From Mariniradius saccharolyticus AK6 (GTDB lineage: Bacteria; Bacteroidota; Bacteroidia; Cytophagales; Cyclobacteriaceae), in contig NZ_AMZY02000010.1 in assembly GCF_000330725.2 (NCBI RefSeq), positions 372,001-436,000 on the forward strand: 64,000 nucleotides of DNA, written 5' to 3'. Below the pieces are notes generated by a model. It was given only the letters and a program-made list of their open reading frames with translations. It had not been told where the DNA came from and ran no database searches. Shown here piece by piece: positions 17,670-26,365 of this stretch (position 1 is its first letter; each line of letters opens with the position of its first letter). Position numbers and translations under genes: made by a program.

Positions 17670-18740
17670 ATGTTTACCATTGATGCCCATTTGGACCTGA
17701 GTATGAACGCCCTGGAATGGAACAGGGACTTGACCAAGCCGCTTTCCGCGATCAATGCGCGGGAAAAGGGCCTGACCGATAAGCCTGATCGTGCCAAGGC
17801 TACCGTCTCTCTTCCAGAATTGCGCAAGGGCAATATCGGACTTGTGGTAGCCACACAAATCGCCCGCTATGTAGATGTTGACAATCCCTTGCCGGGTTGG
17901 CATTCGCCCGAGCAAGCCTGGGCACAGACCCAAGGCCAACTGGCTTGGTACAAGGCCATGGAGGATGAAGGGGAAATGGTCCAAATCCGGGATTTGGAAT
18001 CGCTCGAAAAACACCTCCACCTGTGGGTCCATGAGCTCCCTTTGGGCACAAAGCCCATCGGCTACATCCTTTCGCTAGAGGGGGCGGACAGCATCGTCAA
18101 CCTGCATTACCTCGAAAAGGCATATGCCTCGGGACTTCGGGCAATTGGTCCGGCACATTATGGCCCCGGTCGATACGCCAATGGCACGGACGCAAAGGGA
18201 GGTTTGGTCGGGAAAGGCCGTGAACTTCTCAGAGAAATGGAGCGGCTCAACATCATTCTCGACGCAACACACCTCTGCGATGACAGCTTTTGGGAAGCAA
18301 TGGACCATTTCCAAGGTCATGTTTGGGCCAGCCACAACAATGTCCGCGCATTGGTCGATCACAACCGCCAGTTTTCCGACGAACAAATCAAAGTACTTGT
18401 CGAACGCGGGGCGGTAATTGGTGGCGCCATGGATGCCTGGATGATGGTATCCAATTGGGTTCGTGGCAAGTCTGACCCAAAGGCCATGGACTGTGGCCTC
18501 GAAAAACTGATTGATCACATGGACCATATCTGTCAGATCGCCGGCAATGCCAACCATATCGGAATCGGCTCTGATCTGGATGGAGCCTTCGGACGCGAAC
18601 AATGCCCCTATGACTTGGAATCGATCGCCGATCTCCAAAAAATCCCCGGTCTTTTGAAGAAAAGAGGGTATGCAGACCAGGATATTGAAAAAGTAATGCA
18701 CAAAAACTGGTTGCGTTTTTTGCGGAATGCTTGGAAGTAA
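17670..18740 (+). CDS. M19 family (renal-type) dipeptidase, cytoplasmic
   Basis: A 356-aa zinc dipeptidase without a signal peptide. The N-terminal metal motif is FTIDAHLDLS (His-x-Asp). Later conserved blocks are YILSLEGADSIV (bridging Glu), LDATHLCDDSFWE, VWASHNNVRALV (metal His) and IGIGSDLDGAFG (Asp near the C-terminus). The family hydrolyses dipeptides, often with a C-terminal D-residue. Its neighbours GntP permease and RidA suggest uptake and breakdown of an amino-acid-derived compound. A second, lipoprotein-type M19 enzyme is encoded at 50386-51627, so the strain has at least two paralogues in different compartments. Confidence 0.88.
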   Translation: MFTIDAHLDLSMNALEWNRDLTKPLSAINAREKGLTDKPDRAKATVSLPELRKGNIGLVVATQIARYVDVDNPLPGWHSPEQAWAQTQGQLAWYKAMEDEGEMVQIRDLESLEKHLHLWVHELPLGTKPIGYILSLEGADSIVNLHYLEKAYASGLRAIGPAHYGPGRYANGTDAKGGLVGKGRELLREMERLNIILDATHLCDDSFWEAMDHFQGHVWASHNNVRALVDHNRQFSDEQIKVLVERGAVIGGAMDAWMMVSNWVRGKSDPKAMDCGLEKLIDHMDHICQIAGNANHIGIGSDLDGAFGREQCPYDLESIADLQKIPGLLKKRGYADQDIEKVMHKNWLRFLRNAWK

Positions 18741-18844
18741 TTTCCGATTTCTAAACAGGGTTGGCTCGAATTTGGCAGAAACTTCAACAGACTCCTCTAT
18801 ACTGGGCAAAATCTATCGGCCGGAATCGCTCATCCCTAGCGCAA

Positions 18845-19765
18845 CTATGGCACAATCCATTTATAGCTGCATCCTTGCTCCAGATGTACGATATCCATTT
18901 CGGGGAATTTTGTTCGGAGATGCTGCTGCAAGAGCCGCATGCCGTGTTCCTCTGAGGTACCGTGGTCGATGATCACCATCGGCTTCCCGGAGTCCGTCGC
19001 AAATTCTCCGTGTGACCAGGTTCGGAACGCATCGTTGATCACGAGGTACATATCAGGGTCCATGTGCGCAAACTGCATCGGATCACTTGCATTGCCCGTC
19101 CCAACGCCAATGGACTGGATCAGCCTGTTTTCGTCCCCATAGAAACCCACGCCCGGCTGACCGAATTCCGCCAGTGTTTTCGAGATTTTTTTGGCAAAAA
19201 CACCCGCCTTGATCGGTCCCATTTTGTATACCGTGTAGTACTTTTCCTGTCGCAAGATATCCCCAGGACCAAAACCCAAAACCTTCCCAAGAGCCGCGGA
19301 CATGCCAAAATCCATGATCTGGTCGATCGAATCATGGTTTCGGATCACGACGAGGTCATTTTCCAAAATCCAGGCCTTCTTCTTTTCGGCCCATTCCATG
19401 TATTGTTTTTGGGCAGCGGGAAATCGGTGGTAGTCTCCTTGCTTTTCGTCCATGTCCCAATGGGTAAAGAAAGTGGGCTCATGGGTTACGACCACATTTG
19501 CGCCGGCATCCTTGGCTTTGCGCAGCGTATCCCAATACGGGGTCCAGCAGGTGGCGACTTTCTTGATTGGAGCATCAGGATCGCCTACAATTACACGGTC
19601 TACGGTCGGGTTCCGTTCAGGTGCCATGGACAACATGTAACGGCTCAGTTCTAAAGCAGTTGCAGGAACTTCCACTGCTTGGTTGGCAAACAGATCAAAG
19701 GGATTGGTTACAAAAGACGCCCCGACAGCCAGTCCGGTCAGCTTTAGAAATTCTGTTCGTTTCAT
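18845..19765 (-). CDS. NIF3-family dinuclear metal protein with export-type N-terminus
   Basis: A 306-aa protein whose body matches the NIF3 (GTP cyclohydrolase 1 type 2-like) fold: the metal-binding NVVVTHEPTFFTHWD near residue 90 and the C-terminal VIIDHGTSEEHGMRLL, where paired metal ligands lie. The N-terminus reads KRTEFLKLTGLAVGASFVTNP, a Tat-like signal with Lys-Arg instead of Arg-Arg. Most NIF3 proteins are cytosolic, so export is unusual. The biochemical role of NIF3 proteins is poorly defined. It is convergent with the M19 dipeptidase. Confidence 0.75.
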   Translation of the reverse strand: MKRTEFLKLTGLAVGASFVTNPFDLFANQAVEVPATALELSRYMLSMAPERNPTVDRVIVGDPDAPIKKVATCWTPYWDTLRKAKDAGANVVVTHEPTFFTHWDMDEKQGDYHRFPAAQKQYMEWAEKKKAWILENDLVVIRNHDSIDQIMDFGMSAALGKVLGFGPGDILRQEKYYTVYKMGPIKAGVFAKKISKTLAEFGQPGVGFYGDENRLIQSIGVGTGNASDPMQFAHMDPDMYLVINDAFRTWSHGEFATDSGKPMVIIDHGTSEEHGMRLLQQHLRTKFPEMDIVHLEQGCSYKWIVP

Positions 19766-20142
19766 GCTTCAAGAAAGTTGATGGGAAATATAGGAAGAAA
19801 AGCATTCTCTAAACCACTGAAAAGTAACAGTGGTAAGCCGCCGATCGAAGCGTGCGGGATCTATTTTTTTCCTGCCCAGTTGCCTAATCAAAGGGCATAT
19901 CAGGGATATTCGTCTTAGAAAGTTCTCAATTTAAAAACCTACAAAAAGCGTAGGTAGAAGTCGCACTTACTCCGAGCTTGAAGCCTTGTTTTTTCACCCA
20001 GATGAACAGTTTTTCCTACATTGTAAAAATGAACCGTAGATGAAACAAGTCAGCTAGGGTAAAAATTCTTCCCCTGTAAAACCGAGATTCATATAAACCG
20101 GCACGAAAGCCAAGGGAATTCGTCGGTATTTTGGCCCGCGAA
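19766..20142. other. intergenic stretch, no gene recognised
   Basis: A 377-base gap between two minus-strand genes. It contains a short dyad CCACTG/CAGTGG at 19814-19833 and another CCTAC/GTAGG near 19940. No reading frame resembles a protein, and neither hairpin is followed by a clear T-run. Confidence 0.5.
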
Positions 20143-20733
20143 TCAGAGCGACTTCTCCCGTTCCCTTACGAGCACTTCGGTCAGCCGGTTCAATTCCTCC
20201 ACTTTGTATTCAAAGTCCCCCTTGAGTGTCTCCCGGTAGCGGTGGATATTTTCGACCAAGTCATTGATGTCTTCGGGTATCACCTCCTCGAGAAGTTGGC
20301 GCAGCCGCTTCGCTGTCGTTGGGGATTTGCCGTTGGTGGAAATCGCGATCTTGACGTTTCCCTTTGTCACAATCCCGCCCAGGTAAAAATCACAAAGCGC
20401 CGGCGTATCTGCCACGTTGACCAAGAGATACCGCTCCTTGGCATCATCGTGGATCTGTCGGTTGACGGACTTGTCGTTGGTAGCGGCGATGACGAGGTGC
20501 TTTGCTCCCAAGTATTTGGGGTCATAGGCATCGTCTATCAAGGTCACGTTGGGCGCTTGTGCAGCCAATTCCAGAAACTCTGCATTGAAGGCTTTTGACA
20601 CTGCGGTGACTTGGGCCTCAGGACTGCTTTTGAGCAAAAAAGCCAATTTTTCCGTGCCAACAAATCCCCCACCCACGAGCAGGACATTGAGTTGGTGGAC
20701 CTTAAGAAAGATGGGGTAAAGTGGATTGGCCAT
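20143..20733 (-). CDS. precorrin-2 dehydrogenase / sirohydrochlorin ferrochelatase (CysG N-terminal type)
   Basis: A 196-aa Met8p/CysG-N-like enzyme that oxidises precorrin-2 and inserts Fe2+ to give siroheme. The NAD-binding motif is VLLVGGGFVGTEK (residues 18-30), and the C-terminal half has the family block KIAISTNGKSPTTAKRLRQLLE. It is the last gene of the sulfate assimilation cluster, 22 bases after cobA, and supplies siroheme for the sulfite reductase two genes upstream. It is shorter than full CysG because the methyltransferase is a separate protein here. Confidence 0.9.
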   Translation of the reverse strand: MANPLYPIFLKVHQLNVLLVGGGFVGTEKLAFLLKSSPEAQVTAVSKAFNAEFLELAAQAPNVTLIDDAYDPKYLGAKHLVIAATNDKSVNRQIHDDAKERYLLVNVADTPALCDFYLGGIVTKGNVKIAISTNGKSPTTAKRLRQLLEEVIPEDINDLVENIHRYRETLKGDFEYKVEELNRLTEVLVREREKSL

Positions 20734-20755
20734 GGAAAATTTCAGTGATTACTTT

Positions 20756-21556
20756 TCAAACACTCGGGTAGGAATTCTCTTTTCCAGCCTTCGGCACACG
20801 GACGACCTCTTGGTAGATTTCCTTGAGCTGATAGCTTTCCGTCACCACTTCCCCAATCACAATCACAGCCGGTGCCAAATCCCCCAACCCATCCACTTTG
20901 GACAGGATGTCGGCCATGGTACCCGCGAGCACCTGTTGCTCATGGGTGGTGCCGCTGTGGATGATCGCAATCGGAAGGGAGCTTTTGCCCTGCTTCGTGT
21001 AGGTATCTACGATTTCGGCGAGCTTTTTGGTACCCATCAGGACGACCACCGTGGCGGTAGATTGCGCAGCAATGCGGAGGTCATTGGAAAGTTGGCCGCT
21101 GCTGGTAGTTCCTGTGATGACCCAAAAACTCTCAGAAATGCCCCTTTTGGTCACCGGGATGCCTGCGGCCGCCGGCACAGCGACAGAGGAAGAAATACCC
21201 GGCACCACTTCCGTCGGAATGCCAAAAGCCTGGATATAGTCGATCTCTTCCGCCCCTCTTCCAAATACAAATGGATCGCCGCCTTTCAGGCGCACTACAT
21301 GTCCGTGCTGCAACGCATAGGATACGCACAGCCTGTTGGTTTCCTCTTGGGGATTGATGGAAGAGCCCTCCCTTTTTCCCACAAAAACCTTGATGGCTTT
21401 GTCGGGGGCATGCTTCAGCAGCCGCTTATCAATCAGCGCATCATAGAGCACGACATCGGCTTTGTTGAGAGCCAAGACGGCCTTTAGCGTGATCAGTTCG
21501 GGGTCTCCCGGCCCTGCACCGACGAGGGTGACTTTGGGTTTGATGGACGTACTCAT
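20756..21556 (-). CDS. cobA: uroporphyrinogen-III C-methyltransferase
   Basis: A 266-aa SAM-dependent methyltransferase that converts uroporphyrinogen III to precorrin-2, feeding siroheme synthesis. Motifs are VTLVGAGPGDPELITLKA at the N-terminus, ADVVLYDALI, the VVRLKGGDPFVFGRGAEE block near residue 90, and VVPGISSSVAVPAAAGIPVT. Its ATG overlaps the sulfite reductase stop as ATGA, indicating translational coupling. Together with the downstream dehydrogenase it forms the complete route from uroporphyrinogen III to siroheme. Confidence 0.93.
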   Translation of the reverse strand: MSTSIKPKVTLVGAGPGDPELITLKAVLALNKADVVLYDALIDKRLLKHAPDKAIKVFVGKREGSSINPQEETNRLCVSYALQHGHVVRLKGGDPFVFGRGAEEIDYIQAFGIPTEVVPGISSSVAVPAAAGIPVTKRGISESFWVITGTTSSGQLSNDLRIAAQSTATVVVLMGTKKLAEIVDTYTKQGKSSLPIAIIHSGTTHEQQVLAGTMADILSKVDGLGDLAPAVIVIGEVVTESYQLKEIYQEVVRVPKAGKENSYPSV

Positions 21557-23655
21557 GCCAACACCTCCCTTTCCCTATAGGCACTGATGGCCTCAAACAC
21601 ACCCAAAGCATCTTGGAAATAGGCTTTCGCAAATGCCTCGGAAGGTTCGTTTTGGTTGATCTGGTAAATGATCGCAGCCAAGTCGGACTTGAGGCTGATC
21701 TTACCTGTTTGGATGAATGTCTCGTCAAACAATGCCACGATGTTGGCGTAGGAATTGGTGCTTTTGCTTTCGCTGAGCAAAATCGCCTTGGCGGCATTGA
21801 CCATCGCTGCATAGGTATGGTAGATGCTGTCGGACCATTTCCGTTCGATGAATGTCTCCTTGGCCAAATCCAGTTTTTCCCTTGCTTCCAAGAGCAAGGT
21901 AGCTACCAAATCAATCACCACACCCGCGCATTCACCCACGCCGACAGCCACTTGGTAGGCTTCTTCATGCCCCCAATCGACTTGGTCGCTTTCGGTGACT
22001 GTACTCGTATCGGCAAGCTCTTTCAGGATTTCGTAGAAATACATATGGCCAAGACGGTCATAGTAATCCAGGAAACTTTCCTCCTTGCCTGCATTATTTT
22101 CAAAATCAGCGATCAGAATCCTGAGCGCCTGTGGACCCCTTCGGCTGGGGATTTTGATGACTTTATCTGCGAATCTCCCTTTGCCATTGCCCAAGGTGCC
22201 GCCACCCAACAGTACCTGCAGTGCCGGAACGACAGCTTTGCCGACTTTCATGGACATGCCTTGAAAGCCTATATGCGCCATATTGTGTTGGCCGCAGGCA
22301 TTCATACAGCCTGATATCTTGATGGTCAGGTCTTTGTTTTTGAGGTACTGGGGATATTCTGCCAAGATCACCCGCTCAAGTTCCTTGGCTATGCCCGTCG
22401 AACTGGCAATACCCAAGTTACAGGTATCCGTACCCGGGCAGGCAGTGATATCTCCAAAGGTGTTGTAGCCGAAATCGGCGAGGCCGATCTTTTTCAATTC
22501 TTGGTAAAAAAACGGAACCGCCGTCTCCTGAACATCGCGGATAAGGATATTTTGACGAAGGGTAAACCGAATCTCGTCATTGGCAAATTTGCTGACCAAA
22601 TCCGCTAATGCTCGAGCCTGATCCGTATCAAAATCGCCCAAGGTCACCTTCACGCCGATGGAAACAAAGCCCGCCTGTTTTTGCGGGAATACATTGGTCA
22701 ACTTCCAACGCTCGTAGTTCAGGTCCTTTGGCTCGTCCACAGCAGGAACCTGCGGGGTATTCAAAACCCTTGCGTTTTCGAAACCTGCCGCATCAATCGT
22801 ATAGGTCTTGTAGGGAAGTGCTTTCTTTTCTTCTTCTACTAATTTGAGAAAAGCCTCGATCCCGATATCGGAAACTAGGAATTTCATCCTTGCCTTTAGT
22901 CTTCTTGCCCGCTCACCATGTCTGTCAAAAATCCGCAAAACACCCTCGATAAACGGGATCAATTCGTCCTCTGGTAAAAACTCCGTGATCAAATCCGCAT
23001 GCCGTGGCTGACTGCCCAAGCCGCCACCCAACAACACCTTGAAGCCACGGATTTCTTTTCCTTCCAAGGTTTGAATCTGTGGGATAAAGCCCAAATCATG
23101 TAGGTAGGAAAGCGCTGTATCTTCTTCAGAAGAAGAAAAAGCCATCTTGAACTTCCGGCCCATTTCCCCGCAAATCGGATTGCGCAGAAAATACCGGAAC
23201 ACGGCGTCCGCGTAGGGTGTCACGTCAAAGGGTTCATTTGGGTCTACACCCGCGATCTCGGAGGCAGTGACGTTCCTGACGGTATTGCCGCAGGCCTCGC
23301 GCAGGGTCACGTCGTCCTTTTCCAACTCCGCCCACAAGGCTGGCGTTTCCTCCAAACTGACGTAGTGGATTTGGATGTCTTGGCGCGTGGTGATGTGGAG
23401 TTTTCCGGTAGAATAGGTATCAGAAACTTCGGCAATTCGACTCAACTGTGCGCCGGTCGCCTTGCCATAGGGCAATTTGATCCGGATCATTTGTACACCG
23501 GGCTGCCGCTGTCCATACACGCCCCGCGCCAGTCGGAGGCTGCGGAACTTCTCCTCGTCGATCTTTCCCTCACGGAATAGGCGGATCTTCCGCTCCAACT
23601 CGAGAATGTCTTTTTCGACGATTGGGTTTTCGATTTCTGTCCTAAAACTCTGCAT
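21553..23655 (-). CDS. siroheme sulfite reductase hemoprotein with C-terminal HEPN domain
   Basis: A 700-aa protein. Residues 1-560 form a complete nitrite/sulfite reductase with two ferredoxin-like repeats and the siroheme/[4Fe-4S] cysteines in TACPGTDTCNLG (C-x5-C) and KISGCMNACGQHN (C-x3-C). It reduces sulfite to sulfide, probably with ferredoxin as donor because no flavoprotein subunit lies nearby. The last 130 residues are helical and read as a HEPN domain (SIYHTYAAMVNAAKAILLSE), beyond the usual family end. I do not see the Rx4-6H motif of RNase-active HEPN proteins. A perfect palindrome TCCCTATAGGGA lies 16-27 bases before the ATG. Context (cysH, cysD, cysN, cobA) favours sulfite over nitrite. 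Confidence 0.9.
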   Translation of the reverse strand: MQSFRTEIENPIVEKDILELERKIRLFREGKIDEEKFRSLRLARGVYGQRQPGVQMIRIKLPYGKATGAQLSRIAEVSDTYSTGKLHITTRQDIQIHYVSLEETPALWAELEKDDVTLREACGNTVRNVTASEIAGVDPNEPFDVTPYADAVFRYFLRNPICGEMGRKFKMAFSSSEEDTALSYLHDLGFIPQIQTLEGKEIRGFKVLLGGGLGSQPRHADLITEFLPEDELIPFIEGVLRIFDRHGERARRLKARMKFLVSDIGIEAFLKLVEEEKKALPYKTYTIDAAGFENARVLNTPQVPAVDEPKDLNYERWKLTNVFPQKQAGFVSIGVKVTLGDFDTDQARALADLVSKFANDEIRFTLRQNILIRDVQETAVPFFYQELKKIGLADFGYNTFGDITACPGTDTCNLGIASSTGIAKELERVILAEYPQYLKNKDLTIKISGCMNACGQHNMAHIGFQGMSMKVGKAVVPALQVLLGGGTLGNGKGRFADKVIKIPSRRGPQALRILIADFENNAGKEESFLDYYDRLGHMYFYEILKELADTSTVTESDQVDWGHEEAYQVAVGVGECAGVVIDLVATLLLEAREKLDLAKETFIERKWSDSIYHTYAAMVNAAKAILLSESKSTNSYANIVALFDETFIQTGKISLKSDLAAIIYQINQNEPSEAFAKAYFQDALGVFEAISAYREREVLA

Positions 23656-23670
23656 GGTTGTAATTAATTT

Positions 23671-23682
23671 TCCCTATAGGGA
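23671..23682. promoter_or_regulatory. palindromic operator upstream of sulfite reductase
   Basis: TCCCTATAGGGA is a perfect 12-base palindrome ending 16 bases before the reductase ATG. Its half-site TATAGGGA recurs in the operator region of cysH. The Rrf2-type regulator at 27129-27545 is the obvious candidate binder; this is inference. Confidence 0.55.
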
Positions 23683-23734
23683 TTGTGGTTTATGAGTATC
23701 AAAGAAAGCCTAGAAAGATCCAGGCTTTGATCAT

Positions 23735-24988
23735 CTAAGAAATAAAGCCTACACTGACCGTGTCAAAGCTGCCTTCATCGATCAGGATGAAGCTACCGTT
23801 GGAGCGGTTGGATTTGTAGGGATCAAAATGGATCGCCTTGCTCAGGCGCAATTTTACCTTACCGATATCATTGAGCCGAAGCTGCTGCGCAGGTTCCTCG
23901 CCGGAGAAATCGGTTTTGACCACCGCGTCGATGGTATCTACTTTCGCAAGGACTCTATTGACACCGTGCTGAAGGGTAAACTTGTCCCCTACACGCAGCG
24001 GCCGGCTGTTGACTTGGCAGATCGTGGCAGAGATTTGCTTGTCGGAATGGGGCTCCTGACCCGCTTTGACCAACATATCTCCTCGGCTGATATCCACTTC
24101 GTCTTCGAGGGAAATGGTCACAGAAGCTCCCGGCAAGACCTCATCGAATTGCTGGTCAAAGAATCGGATCGACTTGATCTTCGTTTGGTTAAATGAAGGC
24201 AAGACGGTCACTTCGTCACCGACTTTCAGGGAAGCTCCATACAATTTGCCTGCAAATCCCCTAAAGTCGTGGAATGCCTCTGTTTTTGGCCTGACCACGT
24301 ACTGGATCGGAAACCGTGCCACCGCACTTTCGTGCAAGTCGGATGGCTCGAGTACTTCCAAATGGTCCAAGAGCGTGTTTCCAACATACCAAGGCATGAG
24401 CTCGGATTTTTTGGCGATGTTTTCCCCTTTCAGCGCCGAAATCGGAATGAAGGTGATTTGGTCGACTTCGAAGTCACTCTTTTCTACCAAGGCCTCAAAG
24501 TCGGATTTGATCTTGAGGTACACATCCTCGTCGTAATTGACCAAATCCATCTTGTTGATGGCGACGACGACGTGACCGATCCGCAACAGATTGCTGATAA
24601 AGAAATGCCTGTAGGTCTGTTCGATCACCCCTTTTCTCGCATCGATCAGGATAATCGCTACTTGGGAAGTCGAAGCGCCTGTCACCATGTTGCGGGTGTA
24701 TTCCACGTGACCGGGCGTATCGGCGATGATGAAGTTGGTTTTGTCGGTATTGAAATAGATGTGGGCAACGTCGATCGTGATGCCTTGCTCGCGCTCTGCA
24801 ACCAACCCGTCCGTTGCCAAGGAAAAATCGAGGTAGTCAAACCCGCGCTGCCGGCTGGTACGTTCGATTGCTTCCAATTTGTCCGTAGTCAGGGATTGGG
24901 TATCGTACAAAAGCCTGCCAATCAGCGTGCTTTTGCCATCATCCACCGAGCCTGCGGTTGCTATTTTTATGAGTTTCCTGTTTTCCAT
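23735..24988 (-). CDS. cysN: sulfate adenylyltransferase subunit 1 (GTPase)
   Basis: A 417-aa translation-factor-like GTPase that drives APS formation by CysD. The P-loop is TAGSVDDGKSTLIGRLL (residues 10-26), followed by DTPGHVEYTRNM and the base-specificity motif NKMD. Beta-barrel domains follow in the C-terminal half. There is no APS kinase (CysC) fusion at the C-terminus, consistent with an APS-reducing route that needs no PAPS. cysD lies upstream, separated by a long heptamer-rich spacer rather than being tightly coupled. Confidence 0.95.
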   Translation of the reverse strand: MENRKLIKIATAGSVDDGKSTLIGRLLYDTQSLTTDKLEAIERTSRQRGFDYLDFSLATDGLVAEREQGITIDVAHIYFNTDKTNFIIADTPGHVEYTRNMVTGASTSQVAIILIDARKGVIEQTYRHFFISNLLRIGHVVVAINKMDLVNYDEDVYLKIKSDFEALVEKSDFEVDQITFIPISALKGENIAKKSELMPWYVGNTLLDHLEVLEPSDLHESAVARFPIQYVVRPKTEAFHDFRGFAGKLYGASLKVGDEVTVLPSFNQTKIKSIRFFDQQFDEVLPGASVTISLEDEVDISRGDMLVKAGQEPHSDKQISATICQVNSRPLRVGDKFTLQHGVNRVLAKVDTIDAVVKTDFSGEEPAQQLRLNDIGKVKLRLSKAIHFDPYKSNRSNGSFILIDEGSFDTVSVGFIS

Positions 24989-24993
24989 TTTAT

Positions 24994-25028
24994 TAGACTA
25001 GAGACGTGAGACAAAAGACTTGAGATCA
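24994..25028. repeat. heptamer array (GAGACNN)n
   Basis: Five 7-base units (tagacta, gagacgt, gagacaa, aagactt, gagatca) just upstream of cysN. They read as TCTC-containing units on the other strand, like the array at 25132. Confidence 0.7.
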
Positions 25029-25131
25029 CGTCCATTTATATTTTTTACCCTTGAACTCGTTAGGTCCGCCCATTCCGACGGCCACCCTTCCCTATTTTTT
25101 TCAACTTATTACTTTCTGCCAATCCTCCATT

Positions 25132-25264
25132 TGTCTCGCTTCTCACCTCTTGTTTCTTGACTCTCGCTTCTTGCTTCTTGGCTCTTGTTTCTCGCCTCTC
25201 GCTTCTCCCCTCTCGCCTATTTTTCCCTTCCTCTTGTGTCTTGCGTCTTGCGTCTTGTGTCAAA
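25132..25264. repeat. long heptamer array (NNTCTYG)n
   Basis: Twelve in-register units from 25132 (tgtctcg, cttctca, cctcttg, tttcttg, actctcg, cttcttg, cttcttg, gctcttg, tttctcg, cctctcg, cttctcc, cctctcg), a short break, then five more (cctcttg, tgtcttg, cgtcttg, cgtcttg, tgtcaaa). The last touches the cysD stop codon. The array fills most of the cysD-cysN spacer. Confidence 0.85.
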
Positions 25265-26164
25265 TCAAAAATACCCCACCTTTTTCCTTTTCTCCATCGC
25301 TGCTTCTGAGCGCTTGTCGTCGATCCGCGCGCCGCGTTCGGAGATGGTCGATTGGCGGATTTCAGCCACAACTTCTTCCAAAGTTTCTGCTTCGGAGAGC
25401 ACAGCGGCCGTGCAGGTCATATCACCGACCGTTCTGAACCGGACCATCCGCTCTTCCACCAGTTCGCTGGATTCCCTGTACACGTGTTCGTTGGCAGTCC
25501 AAATCATCCCATCCCGGAAGAAAACCTCGCGCTTGTGTGCGAAGTAGATCGAAGGAATGCGGATGCCTTCGGATTGGATATATTCCCAAACATCGAGTTC
25601 TGTCCAATTGGAAATCGGGAACACCCGGACGTTTTGGCCTTGGTGGATTTTGCCGTTGAGCATGTCAAAAAGCTCCGGCCTTTGGTTTTTTTCATCCCAT
25701 TGCCCAAAATCATCCCTGACAGAAAACACGCGCTCTTTCGCCCGTGCTTTTTCCTCGTCCCTCCGCGCGCCACCGATGCAGGCATCAAACTTGAATTCCT
25801 CGATCGCATCCAACAAGGTCGTGGTCTGAAGGGTATTTCGGCTGGCATAGCGGCCCCGTTCCTCGGTCACTTTCCCTTGGTCGATAGAATCTTGCACATT
25901 GCGTACGATCAGTTCCAATCCCAATTCAGCCACCAATTCATCGCGAAATTGGATGGTTTCCGGGAAGTTGTGTCCTGTGTCAATGTGTAGCAAAGGGAAT
26001 GGAATCCGCGCAGGATAGAATGCCTTTTGGGCCAGGCGTACCAAGGTGATGGAATCCTTTCCTCCCGAAAAAAGCAGCACCGGCTTTTCAAACTGTGCCG
26101 CCACCTCCCGCAGGATATGGATGGATTCCGCTTCTTTTGGATTGGGTATAAATCGGTTGGACAT
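25265..26164 (-). CDS. cysD: sulfate adenylyltransferase subunit 2
   Basis: The ATP-pyrophosphatase subunit of ATP sulfurylase, 299 aa from the ATG at 26164. The PP-loop motif is LLFSGGKDSITL near residue 31, followed by LLHIDTGHNFPE. The family blocks CIGGARRDEEKARAKER, NWTELDVWEYI and the C-terminal GDMTCTAAVLSEA are all present. With CysN it converts sulfate and ATP to APS. The frame stays open to a TTG at 26170, but the ATG gives the normal N-terminus MSNRFIPNPKEAE. Confidence 0.95.
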   Translation of the reverse strand: MSNRFIPNPKEAESIHILREVAAQFEKPVLLFSGGKDSITLVRLAQKAFYPARIPFPLLHIDTGHNFPETIQFRDELVAELGLELIVRNVQDSIDQGKVTEERGRYASRNTLQTTTLLDAIEEFKFDACIGGARRDEEKARAKERVFSVRDDFGQWDEKNQRPELFDMLNGKIHQGQNVRVFPISNWTELDVWEYIQSEGIRIPSIYFAHKREVFFRDGMIWTANEHVYRESSELVEERMVRFRTVGDMTCTAAVLSEAETLEEVVAEIRQSTISERGARIDDKRSEAAMEKRKKVGYF

Positions 26165-26198
26165 AGTCAAATGTGAGTTTCGAAGTACGAAGTACGAG
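26165..26198. repeat. heptamer array (NNNCGAA)n upstream of cysD
   Basis: In-register units atgtgag, tttcgaa, gtacgaa, gtacgag directly upstream of the cysD start. Confidence 0.65.
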
Positions 26199-26299
26199 GC
26201 CTCTGCAAGCCTTAGAACCTTATTATTTATTAGTTAAACCCTCGAAAAAAGAAGAATCATTAATTAATTTTTCAATTTTCAAATCTTTCAATTTTTCAA

Positions 26300-26365
26300 T
26301 GTCGAATGTCGAATGATGAATATCGAATTACGAAGTCTTGCGTCTTGCATCTTGTGTCTCGTGTC
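26300..26365. repeat. heptamer array between cysH and cysD
   Basis: Ten 7-base units in one register whose consensus changes midway: tgtcgaa, tgtcgaa, tgatgaa, tatcgaa, ttacgaa, then gtcttgc, gtcttgc, atcttgt, gtctcgt, gtcttac. The last unit runs into the cysH stop codon. Confidence 0.8.

Noticed and set aside
21571-21582. TTCCCTATAGGC inside the end of the sulfite reductase gene as another operator
   Set aside because: It is a partial, non-palindromic match inside coding sequence.
25132-25264. CRISPR array
   Set aside because: Units are 7 bases with no constant repeat and spacer structure, and no cas genes are present.
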